The notes below the pieces were generated by a model, which saw only the letters and a list, made by a program, of their open reading frames with translations, ran no database searches and had not been told where the DNA came from. A stretch of 34,368 nt of DNA from Chloroflexota bacterium (GTDB lineage Bacteria > Chloroflexota > UBA6077 > FW602-bin22): assembly GCA_016875715.1 (NCBI GenBank), contig VGOZ01000031.1, positions 1-34,368 of the forward strand, written 5' to 3'. Position 1 is the stretch's first letter. Each line of letters begins with the position of its first letter. Positions 26,698 through 34,331 of this stretch are shown one piece after another. Made by a program: the position numbers and the translations under genes.

Positions 26698-27798
26698 GTG
26701 GTGGCCCTAGCCGTGCCCCACGTGCGGTGCGCGACCTGTCGGCGACCCCTCGTGCCCCGGCTTGTCGCCACCGGTTGCCCCTCGTGTGGCGACATTGGCG
26801 AAATCGATTGGAGTCCGCCCACGATCGACGGCGATGATCTGCCGCCGTTCCTGGCCTGGGCCCCGCTGGGAACTGATCCCGTCACTCTTGGCGAGGGTCG
26901 GACGCCTCTCGTACCGGTCGCGCGCTGGGGCGATCGATTCGGGCTTTCGCACGCGCGCGCGAAGCTGGAGTACATCTCGCCGACGGGGTCGTTCAAGGAT
27001 CGTGGGACCGCCGCGGTGGTGACCCACGCCCGAGCCATCGGCGCGGGCTCGCTCAGCGAGGATTCTTCCGGCAACGCCGGAGCCTCTCTCGCCGCGTACG
27101 GCGCGCGCGCCGGGATCCCCGTTCGGGTGTACGTGCCCGAGAGCGCCTCAGGCGTGAAGGTCGCGCAGATCAGCGCGGTCGGCGCGGAGGTCATCCGCGT
27201 TCCCGGGTCGCGCCGCGGCGTGACCGAGGCGGCGATCGCCCACGCGCGCGATACCGGAGGCTATTACGCCGGACACAATGCCAATCCGTACTTCACGCTC
27301 GGGATGGCCTCCCTCGCGTTCGAACTCGCACCCGATCCCCCCGATCACCTTGTGATGCCCGTAGGGGGAGGTTCGCTCTTCGTGGGTGTCGCGCTCGCGT
27401 TCGCGGCGATGGGCGGGCTACGGCGCGTGACCCGATTGCATGCGGTCCAGCCCGCCGGCTGTGCGCCGATCGTTGCCGCGTACGAAAGGGGCGAACCCGT
27501 CGTGGCGCCGATCGATCGTCACGCAACCATCGCCAGCGGCGCGGAAATCGAGACACCACCGCGCGGCCGCCAGATCCTCGACGTGCTCGCACTTTCCGGG
27601 GGACGGGCCATCGCCGTGACCGATGCTGAACTTCTGGCCCATCGCGAAGCGCTTGCTCACGCGGAGGGGATCGATGTCGAGCCGACCGCTGCGCTCGCCC
27701 TCGCGGGCGCCGCGCGCCTGCGTGCTCGAGGGGTGCTGGTCGACGATGAATCGGTCGTGATCGTGCTCACTGGCGCAGGGTACAAAGTGGCGTCGTGA
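26698..27798 (+). CDS. threonine-synthase-like PLP enzyme
   Basis: This fold-type II PLP enzyme is related to threonine synthase. An N-terminal zinc-ribbon-like segment (Cys 11, 14, 27, 30) precedes GRTPLVPV. SFKDRG carries the PLP-binding Lys100, SSGNAGASLA is the phosphate/substrate loop and PVGGGSL cups the PLP phosphate. The 366 residues fit. Threonine synthase converts phosphohomoserine to threonine. The archaeal cysteate synthase, which makes cysteate from phosphoserine and sulfite, is a member of the same family. No other threonine gene is present, so either reading is open. It starts at GTG 26698 (GTG 26701 is an alternative), and its stop overlaps the next start (GTGA). Confidence 0.85.
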   Translation: MVALAVPHVRCATCRRPLVPRLVATGCPSCGDIGEIDWSPPTIDGDDLPPFLAWAPLGTDPVTLGEGRTPLVPVARWGDRFGLSHARAKLEYISPTGSFKDRGTAAVVTHARAIGAGSLSEDSSGNAGASLAAYGARAGIPVRVYVPESASGVKVAQISAVGAEVIRVPGSRRGVTEAAIAHARDTGGYYAGHNANPYFTLGMASLAFELAPDPPDHLVMPVGGGSLFVGVALAFAAMGGLRRVTRLHAVQPAGCAPIVAAYERGEPVVAPIDRHATIASGAEIETPPRGRQILDVLALSGGRAIAVTDAELLAHREALAHAEGIDVEPTAALALAGAARLRARGVLVDDESVVIVLTGAGYKVAS

Positions 27799-28283
27799 GG
27801 TTGATCGTCCCCTCCGATACCCACGTGCCTGACCGCGCCCGCCGCGTTCCACCGGCGATCCTTGCCGAGTGCAGGTCGGGCGATCAGTTCGTCCACGCTG
27901 GTGATCTCGCGATCGCCGATGTCCTTGATCAGTTTCTTGCTCTCGCCCCGGTCCACGCGGTCCACGGGAACGTAGACGAAGGCGTATTGCGCCAGCGACT
28001 ACCCGAGCGGCTCTGCTTCACCTTCGGCCAGCATCGCATCGGCGTGATCCACGGTCACACCGGTCCCGGTGCAGCGATGACCGCGCGGAGCGCGACGTTC
28101 GACGTACCGGTCGCGATGGTCATCTTCGGACACAGTCATTAACCCGTTATCTCCACGGCGGGCGATCGGATCCTTTTCAATCCTGGTTCGGCGACGGACC
28201 GACGATCCGCGCCTCGCTGCTCCTACGGTATCGTGGAACTCTCCGACGACGGCGCGCTCCAGGCACGGCACATCTGGCTCTAG
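27795..28283 (+). pseudogene. YfcE/MJ0936-type phosphodiesterase with in-frame stop
   Basis: This calcineurin-like metallophosphoesterase is interrupted by TAA at 28140-28142 (codon 116). Upstream the metal motifs are all present: SDTHVPD, HAGDLA, HGNVDE, HGHTG and the final GHSH, directly before the stop. The same frame continues with PVISTAGDRILFNPGSAT and ends at TAG 28281, matching the normal C-terminus after GHSH. Relatives often read GHTHQP, so CAA to TAA is the simplest change. The product could be a 115-residue truncated enzyme, a pseudogene or a sequencing error. It starts at a GTG overlapping the previous stop. Confidence 0.75.
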
Positions 28284-28288
28284 GGCCG

Positions 28289-29439
28289 TCACGATGGTGC
28301 GTGGATCGGGACCACGGTCATCGGTGCGGCCGCGAACGCGAGATACATCTGCATCATCAGATGGGTCTCACGCAGGTTCGCCCGCGCCGGGGCCGTCCGG
28401 TCGATGACATTTCGGCAGAGCTCGCGGATCTCCGGCGCATAGCCGAGGAGGAAGCGTTCTTGTTGTACAGGACGCCTGGCGAGAACTCCGGGTCCCAGAC
28501 AATAGGTGCCTGGTCGATCGGCGTGAAGTGGTCGGCATCGCGCCCGTAATGATGTCCCGAGTACCGGCGTAAGTAGGTGAGCCGGGTGTTGTTCTCCACG
28601 ATGATGTGCTCCCCGTCGCCGAAGAGCTCCACGTGTTCGATCGGGGCTCCGCGGGCCTGCCCTCCGGCTGCGTTGATAACGCCGATCCCGCCGGCCGCGA
28701 AGGCGAACGTCGCGATCCATCCTCCCGTATCGGCCTCCCACAGATAGGTCATCTCGCGGACGTCTCCCATCAGCAACTGAGTGATGGCGAACGGATGCCA
28801 TACGTGATCCAGGAAGGGGAGCGCGCCAGGATGCCCCTTCAGGTCGAAGCGGCCGGCCGGATGCGGCATTCTCTGGGGGTAACGTACGAGCAGCTGTCGG
28901 GCGCCACCAAACTGCGGCGTCTGGCTGAGTTCGCGCGCCTTGACGTAGGCTGGGACGAACATCTTCTTGTAGCCCACCTGGATGAAGTGTCCGGTGCGCC
29001 TCTCGGCAGCCCGCATCGCCTCCACCTCGTCCAATCGGTGCGCCGGCGGCTTCTCGATCCAGGCGTTGCACCCGGCGTCGAGCGCATCGATCGCGATTCC
29101 TGGAAAGCGCGGTCGCCCGTCGTCGTCGTAGTTTGTGACGACGACGACGCAGTCGATCTGCTCGCGGGCCAGCATGGCGCGATAGTCGGTGTACGCTCGT
29201 TCGGCGCCGAACTCGCGCCGGATCGCTTCGGCACGCTCACCGGCGATATCGGCCAACGCGACGAGATCGACGGGCGCGAAGTGGAAGGCCGTGAGCAGAT
29301 TGCGATAGGCGTGCCCGCCGCACCCGACGAAGCCGGCCCTCACGTGCCGGGCAGATTCGGTGCGGTATTCCACCGTCGATCGTGGTGCACGCCAGTCTCC
29401 AAGGTTCAGCGTGCGACGGATCAGTTCTTCGTGGCGCAC
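28289..29439 (-). pseudogene. Gfo/Idh/MocA dehydrogenase with a frameshift
   Basis: The N-terminal part has the Rossmann motif in VGCGGHAYRN and the family EKPPA motif. The frame runs to GVLYNKN near 28457. The natural continuation, RFLLGYAPEIRELCRNVIDR to the end at 28289, lies in another frame. One base is missing at about 28457-28458; restoring it would give, for example, NKERFLLGYAPE. Without it the frame ends in a Ser/Arg-rich false tail. I chose GTG 29439, though the exact start is uncertain. It is divergent from the ComD-like gene and convergent with the damaged phosphodiesterase gene. The substrate is unknown. Confidence 0.75.
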
Positions 29440-29483
29440 TTCTGGCGACTTCCGCCCGGGAAAGTTGGGCCGGCGCGCGATGC

Positions 29484-29489
29484 TACCAT
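29484..29489 (+). promoter_or_regulatory. leaderless-type -10 hexamer (TACCAT)
   Basis: TACCAT ends 6 nt before ATG 29496 of the ComD-like gene, and no Shine-Dalgarno is visible. Confidence 0.35.
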
Positions 29490-29495
29490 CCGCCG

Positions 29496-30008
29496 ATGAG
29501 TACCCCGGACGAGCGCAGCGCCGCGGTGATTTCGGCGGGCGATCGTATCGATCCGGAGTGGGTGCTCCACTTGCCATCGAGCACCCTGAAGCACATCATC
29601 GATCACTGCATCGGTCGGCCTGGTCCGCGCGCGATCCCCGTGCCGCGCGAGGAGGAAGGCGTCGGAATCGCAAGCGGGCTCGTCCTCGCCGGTCGTCGGG
29701 TGCTGATGGTGATTCAGGACAACGGCATCGGTAACGCGCTCACGGCGCTCACCACGTTTCCTGCCGCCTATCACTTGCCGCTTCTGCTGCTTACCTCGCG
29801 GCGCGGTGGGCTCGGCGAATACAACTCGATGATCCACACTTTCTGTGAGCGTGTCGTGGCGGTATCCGACGCGGCGGGACTGCGCTCGTTCAATCTCGAT
29901 GGGACGGTCGCGATCGATGAGTGGGGTCGGCGCATCGTCGACGCCTACGAGTTCGCCCGCGTTACCCGGCGTCCTGTCATCGTCGACCTTAACCTGATGC
30001 GCGAATGA
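29496..30008 (+). CDS. sulfopyruvate/phosphonopyruvate decarboxylase-type, alpha subunit (ComD-like)
   Basis: This 170-residue PYR-domain half of a split thiamine-diphosphate decarboxylase contains PREEEGVGIASG at about 50-61, with the Glu that activates the cofactor. It continues DNGIGNALTAL and PLLLLTSRRG, all typical of ComD and of the N-terminal half of phosphonopyruvate decarboxylase. The partner gene overlaps by 4 bp (ATGA at 30005-30008). ComDE turns 3-sulfopyruvate into sulfoacetaldehyde; a different 2-oxoacid is possible. ATG 29496 follows a TACCAT hexamer. It heads the operon that continues to the adenosyltransferase. Confidence 0.87.
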   Translation: MSTPDERSAAVISAGDRIDPEWVLHLPSSTLKHIIDHCIGRPGPRAIPVPREEEGVGIASGLVLAGRRVLMVIQDNGIGNALTALTTFPAAYHLPLLLLTSRRGGLGEYNSMIHTFCERVVAVSDAAGLRSFNLDGTVAIDEWGRRIVDAYEFARVTRRPVIVDLNLMRE

Positions 30009-30592
30009 ACCGCTGGGACGCGCTCTCCGCGATTGTCGCCGCTTTCCCCACCGAGCCGTACGTGGTGACACTCGGAGGCACGACGCGAGAGATCGCCCTG
30101 CAGCGTCGAGGTCAGAACCACCTGTACGTGCTCGACTCCATGGGCCTGCCGCCCGCGATCGGACTCGGACTGGCTCTCGGATTGGCCGGCGTCCTTCCCG
30201 ATCGCATCGTCGTCCTCGAGGGGGACGGATCGCTCCTGATGGGGTTCTCGAGCCTGGCCACGATCGGCCTCACGTCGCCGGCGAACCTCCTGCTGATTGT
30301 TCTCGACAACGGTACCTATGCGGCCACAGGAAACCAGCCGACCGCGGCGTCTGCGGTGGACTTCGTCGTGGTCGCGGCGGGCTGCGGCATCGAGGGACGC
30401 GATGTGGCGACGATCGACGATCTGTGCGGCGCCCTCGCCTGGGCGCGCGGGGTGGCCGGTCCGATCCTCTTGCGCGTCCGGATCGACACCACGGCTCGAC
30501 AGGCGCCCTTCCTGCTTGAAGATCCGGTGCTCCCGGGAGCGGACTTCGCGCGATACCTGGAGGCGCGCCACGTCGCGACTCATCCTGCCTAG
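30005..30592 (+). CDS. sulfopyruvate/phosphonopyruvate decarboxylase-type, beta subunit (ComE-like)
   Basis: This 195-residue PP-domain half binds thiamine diphosphate and Mg: the signature GDGSLLMGFSSLATIG starts at residue 73 and ends with the DN at 101-102. YVLDSMGLPPAIGLGLALG is the typical ComE/Ppd block. The pair would form the active site at the subunit interface. Translation is coupled to the alpha subunit by ATGA. The C-terminal 25 residues extend beyond the domain. The exact 2-oxoacid is unknown. Confidence 0.88.
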   Translation: MNRWDALSAIVAAFPTEPYVVTLGGTTREIALQRRGQNHLYVLDSMGLPPAIGLGLALGLAGVLPDRIVVLEGDGSLLMGFSSLATIGLTSPANLLLIVLDNGTYAATGNQPTAASAVDFVVVAAGCGIEGRDVATIDDLCGALAWARGVAGPILLRVRIDTTARQAPFLLEDPVLPGADFARYLEARHVATHPA

Positions 30593-30601
30593 GAGGCCTG
30601 C

Positions 30602-31441
30602 GTGCCAATCGCGCTCACCTGCACGTCGTTCTCGTTCCCGCTCTTGAGTTTTGAGGCCTCGCTGCGAGCGATCGCGCTCCTGGAGATCCCGCGATTCGAC
30701 ATCGGGGCGCATGAAGGCGCGACCCACATCCAGCCGTCTGAAGTTGAAGCAAGCCCCGGTGCCGTGGGCGATCGGATCCGGCGGGCGGCGGACGATGCGC
30801 GTCTCACCGCCTCTGACTTCTTCCCGACCTTCGGCCATGGCTTCCGCGATCGTCCAGTCAACGTTCCCGACCCGGCCACGCATACCGCCAATCTCCGCCG
30901 GTTTCGCGCGATCGTCGCGTGCGCGCGATACGTGGGCGCAGCAGGGATCACCCTCCTGCCCGGCGTTATCTGGGACGAACTCGGGTCGGAGCGCTCTTTC
31001 GCACTCTCCGTCGTACGCCTGCGCGAGTTCGTACCGATCGCTCACGATGCCGATCTGAGGTTATCGATCGAGGCGCACCTGGAAAGTGTCGCGGAGTCGC
31101 CGGGTTCCGCCGCCGAACTTATCGCCGCGGTGCCCGGACTGCATCTGACGCTCGACTACTCCCATTTCGTGGCCGGAGGTCATGCGGCCGAGTCGGTCCA
31201 CCCACTCCTCACCGGTGCCGGGCACTTCCACGCGCGACAGGCGAATGCCAGCGCCCTGCAGGCTGGTCGCCACGATGGCACTCTGGACTTCGACGACATC
31301 ATCCCGCGGCTGGTGCGCGCCGGCTATTCGGGCGACATCTGCATCGAGTACACGTATCAGGACTGGCGCGAATGTTGGCGCCAGGACGTTGTCTCGGAGA
31401 GCATCTTGCTCCGGGACCAGGTCCGCCGTCTGATCGCCTGA
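30602..31441 (+). CDS. TIM-barrel sugar-phosphate isomerase/epimerase-like protein
   Basis: This 279-residue xylose-isomerase-like TIM barrel (AP endonuclease 2 superfamily) has visible metal-ligand candidates in the usual order: Glu in LSIEAHLES, Asp/His in LTLDYSHF, His in HFHARQ and Glu in CIEYTYQD. Members isomerise or epimerise sugars, dehydrate inosose or act on hydroxy-oxoacids, so function is open. The start is GTG 30602, with AGGAGG 5 nt upstream, 9 bp after the ComE-like gene. It is in the decarboxylase operon and may act on a related substrate. Confidence 0.85.
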   Translation: MPIALTCTSFSFPLLSFEASLRAIALLEIPRFDIGAHEGATHIQPSEVEASPGAVGDRIRRAADDARLTASDFFPTFGHGFRDRPVNVPDPATHTANLRRFRAIVACARYVGAAGITLLPGVIWDELGSERSFALSVVRLREFVPIAHDADLRLSIEAHLESVAESPGSAAELIAAVPGLHLTLDYSHFVAGGHAAESVHPLLTGAGHFHARQANASALQAGRHDGTLDFDDIIPRLVRAGYSGDICIEYTYQDWRECWRQDVVSESILLRDQVRRLIA

Positions 31442-31444
31442 CGG

Positions 31445-31999
31445 GTGGCCAGGGTGACGACCCGTCGGGGCGACGATGGCACGACTGGCATCATCGGCCC
31501 GCGGCGCGTTCGGAAGGATCACCCACGCATCGAACTGCTCGGCGCGCTCGATGAGGCGGTGAGCGCGCTTGGTCTCGCCCGGAGCCTGTCCGGCGATCCG
31601 CGGGTGCGCGATGTCGTGGAAATGGTGCAGCGCGACCTCTATCGCCTGATGGCCATGGTGTCAACCATGCGCGGCGACGCACCGGCGCACATCGTGCCCG
31701 CGGATGTGGCGCGCCTCGAGGCAACGCAGGATCGCCTCCGCGAGGTGGTGGCGATCGCACCTTCGTTCGTCGTACCGGGTACCACCGCCGCTGGCGCGGC
31801 GGTCGACCTGGCCCGTGCGATCGTGCGTCGCGCGGAGCGGCGCGCCGTCGCCCTCGCCGCGCGGTGGGACGAGCAGAACCCCGTTCTGCCTTATCTCAAC
31901 CGCTGCTCGGATCTCCTCTTCGTCCTGGCGCGATACGACGAGGCGCGCCAGGGAGTCGAGGCACCCCGTCAGGCGCGATCGTCGGCCGATCGCGCCTGA
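31445..31999 (+). CDS. PduO-type cob(I)alamin adenosyltransferase
   Basis: This enzyme makes adenosylcobalamin from cob(I)alamin and ATP. The N-terminal TTRRGDDGTTG is the ATP-binding signature. FVVPGTTAAG, ARAIVRRAERRAV and YLNRCSDLLFVLAR are the C-terminal PduO blocks. The 184 residues fit. It starts at GTG 31445, 3 bp after the isomerase, in the decarboxylase operon. No B12-dependent mutase or dehydratase is in the window, so the user of the cofactor lies elsewhere. The stop codon lies at the end of a strong hairpin. Confidence 0.92.
   Translation: MARVTTRRGDDGTTGIIGPRRVRKDHPRIELLGALDEAVSALGLARSLSGDPRVRDVVEMVQRDLYRLMAMVSTMRGDAPAHIVPADVARLEATQDRLREVVAIAPSFVVPGTTAAGAAVDLARAIVRRAERRAVALAARWDEQNPVLPYLNRCSDLLFVLARYDEARQGVEAPRQARSSADRA
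31971..31997. terminator. 10-bp perfect hairpin at end of adenosyltransferase gene
   Basis: AGGCGCGATC-GTCGGCC-GATCGCGCCT pairs perfectly with a 7-nt loop and overlaps the last codons and stop of the adenosyltransferase gene. The convergent isomerase gene ends 14 bp beyond. There is no T-run, so the terminator call is tentative. Confidence 0.45.
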
Positions 32000-32011
32000 T
32001 CCCCGGAGCGA

Positions 32012-32767
32012 TCAGAGCTTGCCCCACGCGCGGAGGTTACGGATGCTGATCTCCACACTCTCGACCATTGGCTTCGTTGACGCATCCTGTTCGACGACGT
32101 ACCACTCGGCGCCAACGGCCTCCGAGGCAGCGAAGATCGGCGCGAAATCGAGCGTGCCAGCGCCGATCTCGGCGTACGAGGGATCGCGCGTCCGATCAAT
32201 GTCCTTGATGTGGATGAAGGGACAGCGTCCCGGGTACCTCCGAATGTAGGCTGCTGGGTCGGCTCCCCCGACATGGATCCAGTACACATCAGGTTCGAAG
32301 AGCACATCTCGTGGATCGGTGGACCCCAGCAGGATATCCATCGCGTACGTGCCGTCAAAGGTCACGAATTCGAAAGCGTGATTGTGGTAGTGGAATCGAC
32401 AGCCGCGCTCGGAGCAGCGCGCGCCGATCCGCGCGATCAGATCTGCGTACGCGCGGAAGTCCGCCTCGGATTCGCGCCGGCCCTGCGGCAGCGCCGGACA
32501 GATGATGTCCCGATTACCCAGATCCAGATTGAGGTCGATCTCCTCCTCCAGCGCAGACTCGAGACGGGCGATGCCGACGTGATTGCCGGCGATCGCTAGG
32601 CCGAGATCGGCCAGAGTTCGCTTCAAACTGGCTACCTGATCTTTGGCAACCCCGGCGAGCTGCACTGCCGGGTAGCCCATTTGGGCGATCGCGGCGAGCG
32701 TCTCGTCCGGCGTCTCGGACATTTCTCGCCGAACGGAATAGAGCTGTAGCGCGATTCGAGGTTTCAT
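32012..32767 (-). CDS. TIM-barrel sugar-phosphate isomerase/epimerase-like protein
   Basis: This 251-residue xylose-isomerase-like TIM barrel is distinct from the one at 30602. It begins PRIALQLYSVRR, the opening common in this family. HYHNHAFEF, LFEPDVYWIHVGG, FIHIKD and WYVVEQD carry the metal His, Asp and Glu. The substrate is unknown. It converges on the adenosyltransferase gene. TACACT (32782..32777) lies 9 nt before ATG 32767, so the mRNA may have almost no leader. Confidence 0.88.
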   Translation of the reverse strand: MKPRIALQLYSVRREMSETPDETLAAIAQMGYPAVQLAGVAKDQVASLKRTLADLGLAIAGNHVGIARLESALEEEIDLNLDLGNRDIICPALPQGRRESEADFRAYADLIARIGARCSERGCRFHYHNHAFEFVTFDGTYAMDILLGSTDPRDVLFEPDVYWIHVGGADPAAYIRRYPGRCPFIHIKDIDRTRDPSYAEIGAGTLDFAPIFAASEAVGAEWYVVEQDASTKPMVESVEISIRNLRAWGKL

Positions 32768-32813
32768 GGGGCGCCCAGTGTAACCCGAACGATTCTGGCT
32801 TGACGTAACGTGT

Positions 32814-32839
32814 GTTTCTTACGCCCGCTTAAGGGGTAT
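32814..32839 (+). promoter_or_regulatory. sigmaB-like promoter of the GsiB-like gene
   Basis: GTTTCT (32814-32819) and GGGTAT (32834-32839) are spaced by 14 bp, close to the Bacillus sigmaB pattern GTTTAA-N12-14-GGGTAT. Transcription would start near 32846, about 60 nt before the ATG. A TTGACG at 32800-32805 has no matching -10 and was not used. Confidence 0.5.
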
Positions 32840-32908
32840 CGACCCTACCCTAATTATCCGCCTCGTGGTCGTGAATCAAGGGGCCGGAGACGTGAGGAGT
32901 GGCTGGGG

Positions 32909-33238
32909 ATGGATGAGCGAGGCGCGCTGACGGTACGAGACGCGGGGCGGATCGGAGGTCAGCGTCTGCTCGCCAAGTACGGGCGCGAGCACTTCGCGGC
33001 CCTGGGTCACAAGGTCGGGTCTCGCCTGCGAGAGGAGCGGGGCGTTGAGTTCTTCCGCGCGATGGCCCAGGCGGGAGGTGCCGCCACGGCCGCGTCGCAC
33101 GATCGGGCCTACTACGCGGAACTCGGCCGCGCGGGCGGAGAGAAGTTGAAGGCCGAGCGTGGACCGGACTACTACCGCCGCATCGGCAGGCTCGGCGCGA
33201 CGAGCCCGAAACGTCAGCGGAGTACGGCCGACCAGTAG
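32909..33238 (+). CDS. GsiB/KGG-type repeat stress protein
   Basis: This 109-residue hydrophilic, Gly-rich protein is built from about four 20-residue repeats (consensus GrxGGxxLxxxxGxxFYxxL) from residue 12 to the end. One repeat, AQAGGAATAASHDRAYYAEL, is nearly the same pattern as the GsiB repeat of Bacillus subtilis (GGEATSKNHDKEFYQEI). Such KGG or con-10-like proteins accumulate in general stress, starvation or drying and are thought to be disordered protectants. ATG 32909 has AGGAG about 10 nt upstream. A sigmaB-like promoter precedes it, fitting a stress role. Confidence 0.8.
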   Translation: MDERGALTVRDAGRIGGQRLLAKYGREHFAALGHKVGSRLREERGVEFFRAMAQAGGAATAASHDRAYYAELGRAGGEKLKAERGPDYYRRIGRLGATSPKRQRSTADQ

Positions 33239-33311
33239 GAGCGCCGCTTGCAGCCGGGCGCGCGCACGAACTCAAACGCGCCCCTAGCGAGCCGCCATCC
33301 AGGGAGCCGTC

Positions 33312-33317
33312 TATCGT
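33312..33317 (+). promoter_or_regulatory. leaderless-type -10 hexamer (TATCGT)
   Basis: TATCGT lies 6 nt before GTG 33324 of the membrane-anchored Thr/Pro-linker gene. No Shine-Dalgarno is present between them. Confidence 0.3.
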
Positions 33318-33323
33318 AATCGG

Positions 33324-34223
33324 GTGACGCCCGGCGCCCTGATCGGCGCGATCGCGGGACGCGCCAGCAGTCGCGCGATCGCCTTCCTCGCGGTGCTTGT
33401 GGTCACCGTGCTCTTTGTGATGGGCCTCGCCTTCGTTATCCTCGTCGCGCCTTCGCAGACTCCGGGTGCACCGGGAGGCGTCGCGGCAGTGCGACCGTCG
33501 ACAGCGGTACCGGGGACGCTGCCTCTCCGCGGCGCGGTCAGCGTCGCGGCCGTCGCTGTTCCGACGTCGATCGATCTCGCGGCTTTCCACGCGACCGCCG
33601 AGATGGCGCTGGGCCGCTCCCCAGCGGAACGGCAGGCGGGCGGCCGGCCGACTTTCACCCCGACTCCCGCCACGGCACCTCCGCCGAAGCCAGGCGTCTC
33701 AGCGAAATCCGGCGTGGCAGAAGTGGCGAAGCAGGTAGCGACGCCACAGGCGACCGACACGATCCAGTTGCCGGCCACTCCGACGCGGCCGCCCACGCGG
33801 ACCCCGACGGTGACACCGACGGAGACGCCGTCCGCCACGCCGACGCCGACGCCGACGCCCACTCCGCTGCCTTCTCCCTGTACCGCACCGATTCGGGTGC
33901 CCAGGCTGCACCCGGGATACGGGTATCTGGTGATCGTCAACCACGAGACTCCGGGACACCTTCTGGCCCAGTGGCCAGTCCAGCGTGGGACGATCCTCAT
34001 CTACAAGGGTCGGCCGCCGGCTTTTGGACTTCAAACTGATGTCGTGATCGGTGGCGTCCCCGGCACGCCGACGCTTCTAGTTGGGACGAGCGGGACGGGC
34101 GGGGTGCGCCTCCACCAGGAGCCGGCCGGGGAGTATGCGTTCTACTTCTTCAACGGGTCCGCGGGCGCTCTGCCAGAAGTCACCGCGGCGCTCTCCTACT
34201 GGACCTACGGCCACTGCCCCTAA
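33324..34223 (+). CDS. membrane-anchored protein with Thr/Pro linker and unknown outer domain
   Basis: The 299 residues comprise an N-terminal membrane helix (about 19-41: AFLAVLVVTVLFVMGLAFV), a low-complexity Ala/Pro-rich stretch, a Thr/Pro linker with TPTPTPTPTP (about 150-187) and a C-terminal domain of about 110 residues. The outer domain starts at a Cys, ends with a Cys and is rich in strands and aromatics, so a disulfide-closed beta fold outside the cell is likely. I do not recognise it. Thr/Pro linkers of this kind are common in exported proteins of Chloroflexota. It starts at GTG 33324. Confidence 0.75.
   Translation: MTPGALIGAIAGRASSRAIAFLAVLVVTVLFVMGLAFVILVAPSQTPGAPGGVAAVRPSTAVPGTLPLRGAVSVAAVAVPTSIDLAAFHATAEMALGRSPAERQAGGRPTFTPTPATAPPPKPGVSAKSGVAEVAKQVATPQATDTIQLPATPTRPPTRTPTVTPTETPSATPTPTPTPTPLPSPCTAPIRVPRLHPGYGYLVIVNHETPGHLLAQWPVQRGTILIYKGRPPAFGLQTDVVIGGVPGTPTLLVGTSGTGGVRLHQEPAGEYAFYFFNGSAGALPEVTAALSYWTYGHCP
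33772..33870 (+). repeat. low-complexity CCGACG-type Thr/Pro repeat
   Basis: Imperfect tandem ACNCCG units encode the Thr/Pro linker of the surface protein. The repeat is prone to slippage, so linker length may vary between strains. Confidence 0.7.
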
Positions 34224-34331
34224 CGGGCCACGCGCAACACCTAAAGTGAGTTCCCGGTGAGATGCGCAGCCGCCATGTTATGTTCACTCGGCTCAGTCGG
34301 ACTGGGGTCGATTGGGCGGGAGGACACGGGC

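Noticed and set aside
28289-29071. Separate 260-residue gene within the frameshifted Gfo/Idh region
   Set aside because: Only its last 55 residues look like protein; the rest is the out-of-frame reading of the Gfo/Idh gene, so it is the displaced C-terminus.
32800-32828. Sigma70 promoter built on TTGACG upstream of the GsiB-like gene
   Set aside because: No acceptable -10 lies 16-18 bp downstream (the sequence there is GCCCGC).
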